Positions 46,018 to 54,765 of a DNA stretch of 64,000 nt are shown here, piece by piece (within the stretch, counting starts at the first letter, position 1; each line of letters opens with the position of its first letter). The stretch is from assembly GCF_027922005.1 (NCBI RefSeq), contig NZ_BSEV01000026.1:52075-116074 (forward strand), read 5' to 3'. The notes beneath the pieces were generated by a model. It was given only the letters and a program-made list of their open reading frames with translations, was not told the DNA's origin and searched no databases. This DNA comes from Streptosporangium carneum. Its GTDB lineage: Bacteria; Actinomycetota; Actinomycetes; Streptosporangiales; Streptosporangiaceae. Made by a program: the position numbers and the translations under genes.

Positions 46018-46734
46018 TCAGCGGGGGGAGACGAAGCCCGACTCGTAGGCGGCGATGACGGCCTGGGTGCGGTCGCGTGCCTCGAGTTTGGCCAGCACGT
46101 TGCTCACGTGCGTCTTGACCGTCTCCATGCTGACGACCAGTTCGGCGGCGATCTCGCCGTTGGACAGGCCGCGGGCCATCAGGCGCAGCACGTCGCCCTC
46201 GCGTGAGGTCAGCCGGTCGACGCCGGGCGTCGCCCCGCCGACGCCGTGCAGGGCGACGAGGGAGCGGATGGCGGAGGGGAACAGCAGGGAGTCGCCCGCG
46301 GCCACGGTCCTGACCGCCTGGACCAGCTCGGCGGGGCGGGTGCGCTTGAGCAGGAAGCCGCTCGCCCCGGCCCGCAGCGCCTCGTAGACGTAGTCGTCGT
46401 TGCCGAAGGTGGTCACGACGACGACCTTGGGCGGTTCGGGCAGCGAGACCAGCCGGCGGGTGGCCTGGATGCCGTCGATCGCCGTCAGCGCCGAGGAGCC
46501 GTCGCCGTCCGGAGAGGACCGGCCGTGATCGGAGGCGAGGGGCCGCGGATCCACGGCCGACATCCGCACGTCCATCAGCACCACGTCGGGGCGCGTCTCG
46601 CGCACCACGGTCAGGGCGGACGCGCCGTCCGCCGCCTCACCCACCACGGTGAGGTCGGGCTCCGAGTCGATGATGATCCGCAGCCCCGAGCGGATCAGGT
46701 CCTCGTCGTCGACGATCACCACGCGCAGGGTCAT
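46018..46734 (-). CDS. NarL/LuxR-type response regulator with unusual receiver insertion
   Basis: 238 residues from the ATG at 46734, eight bases after AGGG. Receiver acidic pair D9/D10, phospho-Asp D55 in DVVLMDVRM, T108 and K130 are present; the LuxR HTH is LTSREGDVLRLMARGLSNGEIAAELVVSMETVKTHVSNVLAKL. Between VRM58 and DGIQ (residue 87) there are about 28 residues (SAVDPRPLASDHGR...), where homologues have three or four, placing a roughly 25-residue insert directly after the phosphorylation site. No sensor kinase gene is adjacent in the window. The 720 bp are followed by a GC-rich region with no gene until 46921. Confidence 0.92.
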   Translation of the reverse strand: MTLRVVIVDDEDLIRSGLRIIIDSEPDLTVVGEAADGASALTVVRETRPDVVLMDVRMSAVDPRPLASDHGRSSPDGDGSSALTAIDGIQATRRLVSLPEPPKVVVVTTFGNDDYVYEALRAGASGFLLKRTRPAELVQAVRTVAAGDSLLFPSAIRSLVALHGVGGATPGVDRLTSREGDVLRLMARGLSNGEIAAELVVSMETVKTHVSNVLAKLEARDRTQAVIAAYESGFVSPR

Positions 46735-46767
46735 GGCCATGACCCTAGAAGGCCTTCCACCGCTTTC

Positions 46768-46825
46768 GTGACATCCTCCCGGCCGAGCACGGTGGAACGC
46801 CTCCCGGCACGCGGGCCGGGAGGCG
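46768..46825. repeat. Second copy of the IS605-end-like 17-mer with hairpin
   Basis: GTGACATCCTCCCGGCC at 46768-46784 repeats the element at 35455. Its CCTCCCGGCC (46775-46784) can pair with GGCCGGGAGG (46814-46823); alternatively CGCCTCCCGGC (46798-46808) pairs with GCCGGGAGGCG (46815-46825). The second hairpin also lies where a terminator for the secreted-protein gene (ends 46921, minus strand) is expected. Confidence 0.5.
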
Positions 46826-46920
46826 TCTCGAAGGGGCTCGAGGGGGAACAAGCCCCCGGCGCGCCCCGCCGCCCGAGGCGGGCGTCACGAGGGGCGCCGG
46901 GGGGAGTGGGGCGGGAGGCC

Positions 46921-47502
46921 TCAGCCGTCGACCGTGACCGTGGCGTACTGGTACTTCGTGGTGCCGTTCTCGTCACCGGAGTGCGACCGGCCGGTCATGA
47001 CCTGGCCGGAACCCGCATCCCAGGAGTGGCGGCTCTCCTTCAGCCCCCCGCTCCATCCCGGGGAGGTGAGGCGCACCTGCTTGCCCTGCCAGTGCAGCGT
47101 GGCGACGCGGTACTTGGTGCGGCCGTTCTCGTCCCCGGTGTGCCACCTGCCGGCGAGGACGTGGTCGGCCGGAGCGGTGAAGCGCGAGCTGCTCTCCTTC
47201 TGACCGGCGTCCCAGTCTCCGAGGGACACCTGGACCTGCTGGTCGTTGATGTAGATCCAGCTGCAGTGGTAGGTGGTGATGGCGTTCTCGTCCCCGTAGT
47301 GGGACCGGCCGGTCAGCACCTGGTTGGCCGGGCAGGTGAACTGGATGCCGGCCCATTCCCGCAGGCTCTCGGTGTACCCGCGCTCGATTCTGATCGTCGC
47401 CGTCGCGGCGGCGGGGGCCGCCGCGGACGCGGGGGCCGCGGTCAGGACGGCCAGGGCGGCGGCCGCCGCGGCAGCGGGCAGAGCCTTCTTGTACACGTTC
47501 AT
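46921..47502 (-). CDS. Secreted protein with three GDEN repeats, unknown function
   Basis: 193 residues. Signal peptide MNVYKKALPAAAAAAALAVLTAAPASAAA. The mature part contains three related units of about 53 residues, with cores GRSHYGDENAITTYHC (65-80), GRWHTGDENGRTKY (118-131) and GRSHSGDENGTTKY (171-184). Each unit is preceded by a Val/Leu strand (QVLTG, HVLAG, QVMTG). Only two cysteines (57, 80) occur, so one disulphide is possible. Threefold internal repetition suggests a beta-trefoil- or propeller-like fold; that is inference. I do not recognise a family. Confidence 0.85.
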   Translation of the reverse strand: MNVYKKALPAAAAAAALAVLTAAPASAAAPAAATATIRIERGYTESLREWAGIQFTCPANQVLTGRSHYGDENAITTYHCSWIYINDQQVQVSLGDWDAGQKESSSRFTAPADHVLAGRWHTGDENGRTKYRVATLHWQGKQVRLTSPGWSGGLKESRHSWDAGSGQVMTGRSHSGDENGTTKYQYATVTVDG

Positions 47503-48034
47503 GTCCTCCGTCTTCCGTTCTGACTTCGTTCGGCGCGTGTCGAAAGCACATGTGCTGACGACTCACGCCATCCCTGAAATCTGAGGGTTTCGGCATACGT
47601 GACCGGTGATGCGCTGATTTCGCCCCTCATATCGTCTGCGTGCGCCGGGAAAGGGGCGCCGCAGGGGATGAGGATCATGGTCGCCGTCGCCGCATCGCCA
47701 GGTCGTCCCCCTGCCGGGCGAGCTTCGATCCGCCCCGGGAATTACCTCTGGCGCTTTGGGGGGTGATTCGGTGACGGCGAACAGCCTTATAGAGGCATTA
47801 GCCGGACGCATCTACGCATGGAAGTGAGAAACGGGTTTTTCGCCTAATTAGGCGCGTATGCGGAGATCGTATGATCTGGAGTTCTCGCGGCGTTCAGAAG
47901 GCCCATGAGGACGTCGAGCACGTCGACGCGCGGGGAGGGCGGCGGCCGCGAGGAACGGGAAGGGAACGGGTGCGGGAAGCCGTCGGCCCGGCGACAGAGA
48001 CGCCGGCCCGACGTCGGGCTCCGAAGCGGGACGA
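47503..48034. other. Intergenic region, upstream of the GDEN-repeat gene
   Basis: About 530 bases with no supported gene. AT content rises between 47770 and 47880. It contains the palindrome CGCCTAATTAGGCG (47841-47854) and AGATC-GTAT-GATCT (47864-47877). It lies upstream of the secreted-protein gene (start 47502) and downstream of the cyclophilin gene (stop 48035). Confidence 0.6.
47841..47854. promoter_or_regulatory. Perfect 14-bp palindrome, operator candidate
   Basis: CGCCTAATTAGGCG is perfectly symmetric and sits in an AT-rich patch about 340 bp upstream of the GDEN-repeat gene. Its regulator is unknown. Confidence 0.45.
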
Positions 48035-48787
48035 TCAGCGGCAGACCCGGGCGTCCCTGATGTCGACCGGGAGGACGGGCTTGCCGTCCACCGGCGGGGT
48101 CGGGCCCTCCGGAGCGGGCTGGATGCCGCCGGCGGCGACGCGGTCCAGGGCGGCGAGTCCGGCGGCGTCGACCGTCCCGAAGACCGTGTAGTTGGGAGAA
48201 AGCCCGGAGTCGCCGTAGACCAGGAAGAACTGGCTGCCGTTGGTGTCGGGCCCGGCGTTGGCCATGGCCAGCACCCCGCGCGCGTACGTCTTCCGCGTCC
48301 CTGTGGTGTCGCCCGGCCACGGCGGCAGGTCGGTGGGCAGTTCGTCCTTGTAGCGGTAGCCCGGCCCGCCTTCGCCGGTGAAGCCGGGGTCGCCGCACTG
48401 CAGCACCTTCAGCCGGTCGTAGGCGGTCAGCCGGTGACATGAGGTGACGTCGTAGAACCTGTGCCGGATCAGGTGCACGAAGCTCTGCACCGTGCACGGC
48501 GCCTTGGCCGGGTCGAGGGTGAGCCCGATGTCACCGTGGTTGGTCTTGAGGACCGCGGAGACCCGCCGGGTGGGGGTGCGGCGTGGGTCCGGCGGCAACG
48601 GCACCTTGCGCACGGCCGGCTCGTCCGGGGTCTCGGTGTAGCGGCACGGGCCCTTCGTCGTCCGGGGAGGCCTGTTTCCGTCCGCGGTCGCCGAGGCGGG
48701 CACTGCCCCGAGAGCGACCAGTGAGCCCGTCGTCACCGCGGCCACCGCGGCGCGCGCCACGAGTCGTAACAGCGCTCTGTCAGACAT
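48035..48787 (-). CDS. Secreted cyclophilin-type peptidyl-prolyl isomerase
   Basis: 250 residues from the ATG at 48787 behind AGGAGGACAAC. Signal peptide LLRLVARAAVAAVTTGSLVALGAVPASA. The cyclophilin core follows: VSAVLKTNHGDIGLTLDPAKAPCTVQSFVHLIRHRFYD, with the usual LQCGDPGFTGEGGPGYRYKDEL (FxxxGGD-like) and GVLAMANAGPDTNGSQFFLVYGDSGLSPNYTVFG. Some catalytic positions differ from model cyclophilins (for example no classical FHR, here CHR). Extracytoplasmic folding catalyst. Confidence 0.9.
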   Translation of the reverse strand: MSDRALLRLVARAAVAAVTTGSLVALGAVPASATADGNRPPRTTKGPCRYTETPDEPAVRKVPLPPDPRRTPTRRVSAVLKTNHGDIGLTLDPAKAPCTVQSFVHLIRHRFYDVTSCHRLTAYDRLKVLQCGDPGFTGEGGPGYRYKDELPTDLPPWPGDTTGTRKTYARGVLAMANAGPDTNGSQFFLVYGDSGLSPNYTVFGTVDAAGLAALDRVAAGGIQPAPEGPTPPVDGKPVLPVDIRDARVCR

Positions 48788-49067
48788 GTTGTCCTCCTCT
48801 GAGGATGATCGACGGGCCTCCTGTGGTCTAGTCGATCTGACCGGCACCGTCAAGGGTGTGAAGCGGCGTGGTGGATCATCCGGCCCGCGCTGCACGGTCG
48901 TGTCACGCGTTCGGGAGCGGGCTCCGGTTGTCGCGCCGGGACCGTCGCCGCGAACCGCCGCGTGGCGACGGCTCGCCGGGCGAGGCCGCCGCCCTGAACC
49001 GCCCTGAACCGCGGCGTGCCGGCGGGGCGCCGGGCGAGAGGACCTCTCCGGTGGGTAGGGGGGCGTC

Positions 49068-50072
49068 ATGACAGAACTGCGCCACAGCGACCCGGAGGAA
49101 CCGGGCATCCTGCGCCGCCGCAGGGGGCGGGGCTTCAGCTATCTCCGTTCCGGCGGCGGGCCGGTCCGCGACCGCCGTACGCTCGAGCGGATCAGGGCGC
49201 TGGCGATCCCGCCCGCCTGGACCGACGTCTGGATCTGCCGTTCGGCGGACGGGCACATCCAGGCGGTCGGCACGGACACCGCGGGGCGGAGGCAGTACCG
49301 CTACCACGACGTCTGGCGCAGGGAGCAGGACCGGCTGAAGTTCGACCGGGTGCTCCAGGCGGCGGAGCGGTTGCCGAAGTTCCGCGAGCGGGTGGCCGAG
49401 CACCTGGGGCAGCGGGGCCTGACACGTGAGCGGGTGCTGGCCGCCGCGGCGAGGATGCTCGACATCGGGTTCTTCCGGGTGGGCGGGGAGGCCTACGAGT
49501 CGTTCGGGCTCGCCACCCTGAGGATGGAGCACGTCACCTGCAGGGCGGGCCGCGTCCTCTGCGTCTATCCGGCCAAGGGCGGCAAACGCCGCGAGGTCGA
49601 GATCGCGGACCAGGACGTGTGCGCGGTGGTCACCGCGATCCGCAGGACGGGGGACGAGGGCGAGCTGCTGCGCTACCGGGACGGCTCCCGGTGGATCGAC
49701 GTGCGCAGCGACGACATCAACGCCTACCTGCGCGAGACCTTCGAGTGCGAGATCTCCGCCAAGGACTTCAGGACCTGGCACGCCACCGTGCTGGCGGCCG
49801 TCGGCCTGGCGGTCTCCTCCCGCGCCCGGTCCAGGACGGGAAGGCGGCACGCGGTCAATCGAGTGATCAAGGAGGTGGCGGGCTACCTGGGCAACACCCC
49901 CGCCGTCGCCCGTGCCTCCTACGTGGACCCGCGCGTCGTGGAGGCCTACGAGCGCGGCGACACCGTCGCGCGGGCGCTGGCCGAGCTCGGCGCGGACGCC
50001 GACGTCGGGCAGCCGGCCACGCACGGCGCCGTCGAGCGGGCGGTCGTCTCCCTTCTGAGCCGTTCGGCGTGA
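49068..50072 (+). CDS. DNA topoisomerase IB (poxvirus/bacterial type)
   Basis: 334 residues. Eukaryotic-type topo IB as found in some bacteria: SGGGPVRDRRTLERIRALAIPPAWTDVWI N-terminal part, active-site Arg in GFFRVGGEAYESFGLATL, KDFRTWHATVLAA (Arg/His), and catalytic Tyr in RASYVDPRVVEAYE. It relaxes supercoils via a 3'-phosphotyrosine intermediate. ATG start. Divergent from the cyclophilin gene and followed by the ChaB-like gene. Confidence 0.92.
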   Translation: MTELRHSDPEEPGILRRRRGRGFSYLRSGGGPVRDRRTLERIRALAIPPAWTDVWICRSADGHIQAVGTDTAGRRQYRYHDVWRREQDRLKFDRVLQAAERLPKFRERVAEHLGQRGLTRERVLAAAARMLDIGFFRVGGEAYESFGLATLRMEHVTCRAGRVLCVYPAKGGKRREVEIADQDVCAVVTAIRRTGDEGELLRYRDGSRWIDVRSDDINAYLRETFECEISAKDFRTWHATVLAAVGLAVSSRARSRTGRRHAVNRVIKEVAGYLGNTPAVARASYVDPRVVEAYERGDTVARALAELGADADVGQPATHGAVERAVVSLLSRSA

Positions 50073-50189
50073 CGCCAGGGCCTTCCCGGCCGTCCGGCGT
50101 GAGGCGAGCCCTCCCGGGGCGTTCGGCCTGACATGAACCGTGACGGCGCGGGAAGGGGGCCGTTGACGAGTGAGAGAGGTGATTTCGAG

Positions 50190-50639
50190 ATGCCGGCACG
50201 GGAAGAACTGCCGTCGACTCTGCGCCGTTCCTCGGCGAAGGCGCAGAAGACGTGGATCAAGGCTCACGACTCCGCCGTGGAGACCTACGGCGAGGGGCAG
50301 CGGGCGCACCGCACGGCTTTCGCCGCGCTGAAGCACTCCTTCGAGAAGGTCGGCGACCACTGGGAGCCGAAGTCGGGCAAGGGTCCCTCGGACGCCCAGG
50401 CGGCCAGGAGCACCCCGAAGGCGGGAAAGACCGCGGAGGGGGTCGACGCCAACGCGTCCAAGCAGCACCTGTACGACGTGGCCAGGCGCCTGGGGGTCGA
50501 GGGCAGGTCCACGATGACCAAGGACCAGCTCGTCGAGGCCATCATGAAGGCCAACCGGCGGGCGACGGGGAGGAAGACTCCCTCGAAGGACGCCGGTTCC
50601 AAGGGGACGGGCAGGAAGGCCGCCGCGTCGTCCCGGTGA
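50190..50639 (+). CDS. ChaB-domain protein with Rho-N-like C-terminal domain
   Basis: 149 residues from the ATG at 50190 behind GAGAGG (the frame is open to 50133). Residues 1-60 follow the ChaB pattern (LPSTLRRSSAKAQKTWIKAHDSAVETYGEGQRAHRTAFAALKHSFEKVGDHWEPK); residues 95-130 resemble the Rho N-terminal/SAP-like helix-extended-loop-helix (KQHLYDVARRLGVEGRSTMTKDQLVEAI). The tail is Lys/Gly-rich. Likely a small DNA- or stress-associated protein, function unsettled. Confidence 0.85.
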   Translation: MPAREELPSTLRRSSAKAQKTWIKAHDSAVETYGEGQRAHRTAFAALKHSFEKVGDHWEPKSGKGPSDAQAARSTPKAGKTAEGVDANASKQHLYDVARRLGVEGRSTMTKDQLVEAIMKANRRATGRKTPSKDAGSKGTGRKAAASSR

Positions 50640-50841
50640 CCCGGAGGCGCGCCTCCGGCGGCCGGGGTGCCCCCGGGGGCGCGACTCCCCGCCGCCCCGG
50701 CGGCACTTCATACGACCTTCCTTCTTGCGGAGATTTTTTGTCTTCTGTGCTATAAGGCGCTCTTCGTCGGATATGGACTCGTATGTACCAAAGGGTTTTG
50801 GTACGCCGGAAGTGACCGCCGCACGGAAGGAAGCGTCGACT

Positions 50842-52506
50842 ATGACGGACGTGTCGAGCATGGGGCCGCAGCAGGGTGACGAGCGCCCGGTGCTGACCAA
50901 CCGGCAGGGACACCCGGTCTACGACAACCAGAACCAGCGCACGGTCGGCGCCCGAGGCCCGGCGACGCTGGAGAACTACCAGTTCCTGGAGAAGATCAGC
51001 CACTTCGACCGGGAACGGATCCCCGAGCGGGTGGTCCACGCGAGGGGCGTGACCGCCTACGGCTACTTCGAGGCGTACGGCAAGCTCGGCGACGAGCCGA
51101 TCAGCCGCTACACCAGGGCGAAGCTGTTCCAGGAAGCGGGCAAACGGACCGACCTGGCCATCCGGTTCTCCACGGTGATCGGAGGCAGGGACTCCTCGGA
51201 GGCGGCGCGCGACCCGCGCGGGTTCGCGGTGAAGTTCTACACGGAGGACGGCAACTGGGACCTCGTCGGCAACAACCTGGCCGTCTTCTTCATCAGGGAC
51301 GCCATCAAGTTCCCCGACGTCATCCACTCGCTCAAACCCGACCCGGTGACGTTCCGGCAGGAGCCGGGCCGGATCTTCGACTTCATGTCGCAGACGCCGG
51401 AGAGCATGCACATGCTGGTCAACCTCTTCAGCCCGCGGGGCATCCCCGCCGACTACCGGCACCAGCAGGGATTCGGGGTCAACACCTACAAGTGGGTGAA
51501 CCAGCAGGGCGAGACGCACCTGGTGAAGTACCACTGGATGCCCAAGCAGGGCGTGCGGAGCATGACCGCCGAGGACGCCGCGGCCGTACAGGCGCGGGAG
51601 CTCGGGCACGCCACCAGGGACCTGCACGAGGCGATCGACAGGGGCGACTTCCCCGAGTGGGAGCTCCTGGTGCAGATCATGTCCGACGACGAACACCCCG
51701 AGCTGGACTTCGACCCGCTGGACGACACCAAGGTCTGGCCGGAGAACGACTTCCCCGCCCTGCCGGTCGGCAGGATGGTCCTCGACCGCAACGTGGCCAA
51801 CAACTTCGCGGAGAACGAGCAGATATCGTTCGGCACCGGCGTCCTGGTCGACGGACTCGACTTCTCCGACGACAAGATGCTGGTCGGGCGGACCTTCTCC
51901 TACAGCGACACCCAGCGCTACCGGGTGGGGCCCAACTACCTGCAGCTGCCGGTCAACCAGGCCAAGAACGCCGAGGTGCGGACCAACCAGCGCGACGGCC
52001 TGATGACCTACCACGTCGACGGCGCGGGGGAGAACCCGCACGTGAACTACGAGCCGTCCATCACCGGAGGGCTGCGCGAGGGACAGTACCCCACCCACGA
52101 CGAGCAGGGCCCGGTCGTCTCGGGGCGCCTGACCCGCAAGCGCATCCCCAGGACCAACGACTACAAGCAGGCCGGGCAGCGCTACCTGCTGATGGAGCAG
52201 TGGGAGCGGGACGACCTCGTGCTCAACCTCGTCACCATGCTGTCGCAGGCCTCCCGCCCCGTGCAGGAGCGCATGGTCTGGCACTTCCTGCTGGTCGAGG
52301 ACGAGCTCGGCGGCCGGGTGGGGGAGGGGCTCGGGATCGGCCCCGAGGACGTCGCCCACCTGGAGCCGCTGGCGAGCCAGGACCTGACGGAGGAGGACCG
52401 CGAGCGGCTGTCCAACCTGGGCAAGAACGGGCCGCGCGACGTGTCCGGCCTGAAGATGACCCACTGCGTGCCCGACGAGCGGGCACGGGCGGGCGTCGGA
52501 GGCTGA
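50842..52506 (+). CDS. katA: Haem catalase (KatA-type)
   Basis: 554 residues from the ATG at 50842, behind GGAAGGAAG (the frame is open to 50725). H66 in ERIPERVVHARGVTAYG is the distal catalytic His; FFIRDAIKFPD and the proximal haem ligand in RTFSYSDTQRYRVGPNYLQ are intact. Monofunctional catalase converting H2O2 to water and O2. Terminator hairpin follows at 52524. The 200-bp region upstream has a TATAAG-like -10 but no FurA/CatR operator I can recognise. Confidence 0.97.
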   Translation: MTDVSSMGPQQGDERPVLTNRQGHPVYDNQNQRTVGARGPATLENYQFLEKISHFDRERIPERVVHARGVTAYGYFEAYGKLGDEPISRYTRAKLFQEAGKRTDLAIRFSTVIGGRDSSEAARDPRGFAVKFYTEDGNWDLVGNNLAVFFIRDAIKFPDVIHSLKPDPVTFRQEPGRIFDFMSQTPESMHMLVNLFSPRGIPADYRHQQGFGVNTYKWVNQQGETHLVKYHWMPKQGVRSMTAEDAAAVQARELGHATRDLHEAIDRGDFPEWELLVQIMSDDEHPELDFDPLDDTKVWPENDFPALPVGRMVLDRNVANNFAENEQISFGTGVLVDGLDFSDDKMLVGRTFSYSDTQRYRVGPNYLQLPVNQAKNAEVRTNQRDGLMTYHVDGAGENPHVNYEPSITGGLREGQYPTHDEQGPVVSGRLTRKRIPRTNDYKQAGQRYLLMEQWERDDLVLNLVTMLSQASRPVQERMVWHFLLVEDELGGRVGEGLGIGPEDVAHLEPLASQDLTEEDRERLSNLGKNGPRDVSGLKMTHCVPDERARAGVGG

Positions 52507-52523
52507 CATCCACAGACGGCAGG

Positions 52524-52566
52524 CACGGTCCGGCGGGACGGGACGCCCCCTTCCCACCGGACCGTG
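52524..52566 (+). terminator. Hairpin after katA
   Basis: CACGGTCCGG (52524-52533) and CCGGACCGTG (52557-52566) are exact reverse complements separated by 23 bases. It lies directly between the katA stop and the isochorismatase-family gene. Confidence 0.65.
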
Positions 52567-52596
52567 AGGCCGCTTTCCCTCAGGCAGGTATGAGGC

Positions 52597-53151
52597 GTGA
52601 GCCGTACAGCAGTGATCGTCATAGACATGCTCAACCCCTACGACCACCAGGACGCCGAGGCGTTGACGGCGAGCGTCGAGAGGATCGTCGGGCCGCTGGC
52701 CGACCTCGTCGGCAGGGCGCACCGGCGCGAGGACGTCGACCTGGTCTACGTCAACGACAACCACGGCGACTTCGCGGCCGGCCGTGAGGACATCGAGGCG
52801 CTGGGCCGCAAGGGCAGACGCCCCGACCTGGTCGAGCCGGTGCTGCCTCCGCCGGGCTGCGCGTTCCTGCCGAAGGTACGCCACAGCGTCTTCTTCGGCA
52901 CCGCGCTCGACTACCTCCTGCGCCGCCAGGGCGTCGAGACGCTGGTCCTGACCGGCCAGGTGACCGAGCAGTGCGTCCTGTACAGCGCGCTGGACGGTTA
53001 CGTGCGCCACTACGCCCTGCGGGTGCCGAGGGACTGCGTCGCCCACATCCACACGGATCTGGGGGACGCCGCGCTGCGGATGATGGAGCGCAACATGGGG
53101 GCCGACATCACGACGGCCGCGCGCTGCCTGCCCTCCGAGGACGATCGTTAG
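52597..53151 (+). CDS. Isochorismatase-family cysteine hydrolase
   Basis: 184 residues, GTG start. Catalytic triad of the family: D10 in VIVIDMLNPY, K93 in LPKVRHSVF and C126 in TEQCVLYSAL; the cis-peptide region GQVTEQC is typical of nicotinamidase/isochorismatase-like amidohydrolases. No siderophore genes are near, so a general amidase or ureido-hydrolase role is more probable than isochorismate hydrolysis. Confidence 0.9.
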   Translation: MSRTAVIVIDMLNPYDHQDAEALTASVERIVGPLADLVGRAHRREDVDLVYVNDNHGDFAAGREDIEALGRKGRRPDLVEPVLPPPGCAFLPKVRHSVFFGTALDYLLRRQGVETLVLTGQVTEQCVLYSALDGYVRHYALRVPRDCVAHIHTDLGDAALRMMERNMGADITTAARCLPSEDDR

Positions 53152-53180
53152 TTCCTCCGGTCCAGGGGTAATGGGAGGCG

Positions 53181-54626
53181 ATGTCTGAGATCTCCCATCT
53201 TCAGCGGTTCGTGCCCACCCAACAGGACCTCCGGGTCCGCTGGCGGCTTTCCGCGGCGGAGTTCCTTTTCAGGCCGCTGCTCACGGTGCTCGGGTTCGTG
53301 CTGCTGGCGGTGGGGGCCGTCCTGGTGGACATGTCCTCGTCCAGGTGGTCCCCGGGCGTGCGGGGGTTCTTCCTGAGGTTGTTCCCCCACGAGAACCTGA
53401 TCAAGATGCTGGGCGTGATCGGCCCCGGCCTGGTGGCGGTGACCACGCTCACGCTCTCGGCGCTGCTGGTGGCGATCTCCCAGACCTCCACGTCGGTCGG
53501 TCCGGTGGTCTTCGACCAGTTCCTGCGGCGCGGGGCCAACCAGGCCTACTTCGGATACGTCGCGGGCTGCGCCATCTACACCTACCTCGTGATGGCCGTC
53601 TCGCGCCCCTGGTGGGCCGGTGTCGGGGCGCTGCTGGCGGTGGTGCTGGCCGCCGGGGCCCTGGTCCTGCTGGTGTTCATGGCCTACCTGATGATCGACC
53701 AGATGCGCCCGACCTCGGTGGTGCGCTCGATCCAGGAGCTGGCCTTCAAGGCCAGGCTGCGTCAGATGCCGTTGCTCGCCCGCTCCCGCGCGGTGCCGCT
53801 GCTCGACGACGAGGCGACGCCGGTGACCACCCGTGAGACGGGATACGTGATCGACATCAGCACGGCCCGCCTGGAGTCGCTGCTGGCCGGCACGGGGGAC
53901 GCGGTCGAGGTCGTCTTCCAGGCCCGGATCGGTGACCTGCTGGCCTACGGCGACACCGTCGCCAAGATCCGGGGAGGGAGCGAGGAACAGCGGGCCCGCG
54001 TCGCGGGCAGGGTCCTCGCCTGCGTCACGATCGACCGGGCCCGCAACGCCGACGTCGACCCCGACCACGCCATCGAGCAGCTCGCGAACATCGCCTGGGC
54101 GGCCACCTCGACCCGGCAGAACCCGGACGTGGCGCTCGCGTCGGTCGGCGCGCTGCGCGACCTGTCGGCCAGATGGGCGGCCGCGGGCGTGCCCGGCGCC
54201 GAGGTGTACGGCGGGCCGCTGCCGGTGGTCTACGACGACGCGGTTCAGCGGCGCATCGTGGCCGCGCTCATCGACCTCGTGGTCGTCAGCACCTCGTCCC
54301 GGCAGCACCAGACGTGCGCCGTGGCCCTGTCGACCCTGGCCGACATCCTGCCCCAGCTCCCCGAGCGGGACAAGGACGTCGCGGTGCGGAGCCTGCAGCG
54401 GGCGCTGCCCGCGACGCTGTCCCACGTGGCCAGCATGGAGCTGGGGCGGAGCCTGGCGAAGCTGCGTGCCGCGCTCGACGCGATCGGCAGGGAGGAGATG
54501 GCCGACCAGGTGCGGGAGATGGGGCCGAGGCTGGTCAGGGAGAGCGGCCTGAACGAGGAGGACGACCTGATCGACCATCTCGACGACCACGAGATCACCG
54601 GTCCCCGGTCCTTCCGGTTCCGCTGA
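53181..54626 (+). CDS. DUF2254 membrane protein
   Basis: 481 residues with four N-terminal hydrophobic segments (LLTVLGFVLLAVGAVLV, MLGVIGPGLVAVTTLTLSALLVAIS, GCAIYTYLVMAVSR, ALLAVVLAAGALVLLVFMAYLMI) and a large cytoplasmic C-terminal domain. The pattern (VVFDQFLRRGANQAYFGYVAGCAIY and DHAIEQLANIAWAATSTRQNPDVA) matches DUF2254 (predicted membrane proteins of unknown function). ATG start. Confidence 0.88.
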   Translation: MSEISHLQRFVPTQQDLRVRWRLSAAEFLFRPLLTVLGFVLLAVGAVLVDMSSSRWSPGVRGFFLRLFPHENLIKMLGVIGPGLVAVTTLTLSALLVAISQTSTSVGPVVFDQFLRRGANQAYFGYVAGCAIYTYLVMAVSRPWWAGVGALLAVVLAAGALVLLVFMAYLMIDQMRPTSVVRSIQELAFKARLRQMPLLARSRAVPLLDDEATPVTTRETGYVIDISTARLESLLAGTGDAVEVVFQARIGDLLAYGDTVAKIRGGSEEQRARVAGRVLACVTIDRARNADVDPDHAIEQLANIAWAATSTRQNPDVALASVGALRDLSARWAAAGVPGAEVYGGPLPVVYDDAVQRRIVAALIDLVVVSTSSRQHQTCAVALSTLADILPQLPERDKDVAVRSLQRALPATLSHVASMELGRSLAKLRAALDAIGREEMADQVREMGPRLVRESGLNEEDDLIDHLDDHEITGPRSFRFR

Positions 54627-54765
54627 CGTCGGGCTTTGCGGGAAAACCCGAGGTCAAGACGCCCTGATTTTTCCCCCGAAAAGGTATGAATGCACTTTCT
54701 GCGGGCACCCGAATCAGAAGCCGTGCCGCCAACCGTCGACCTTCCTCACCGTCATTGGATCGCCT

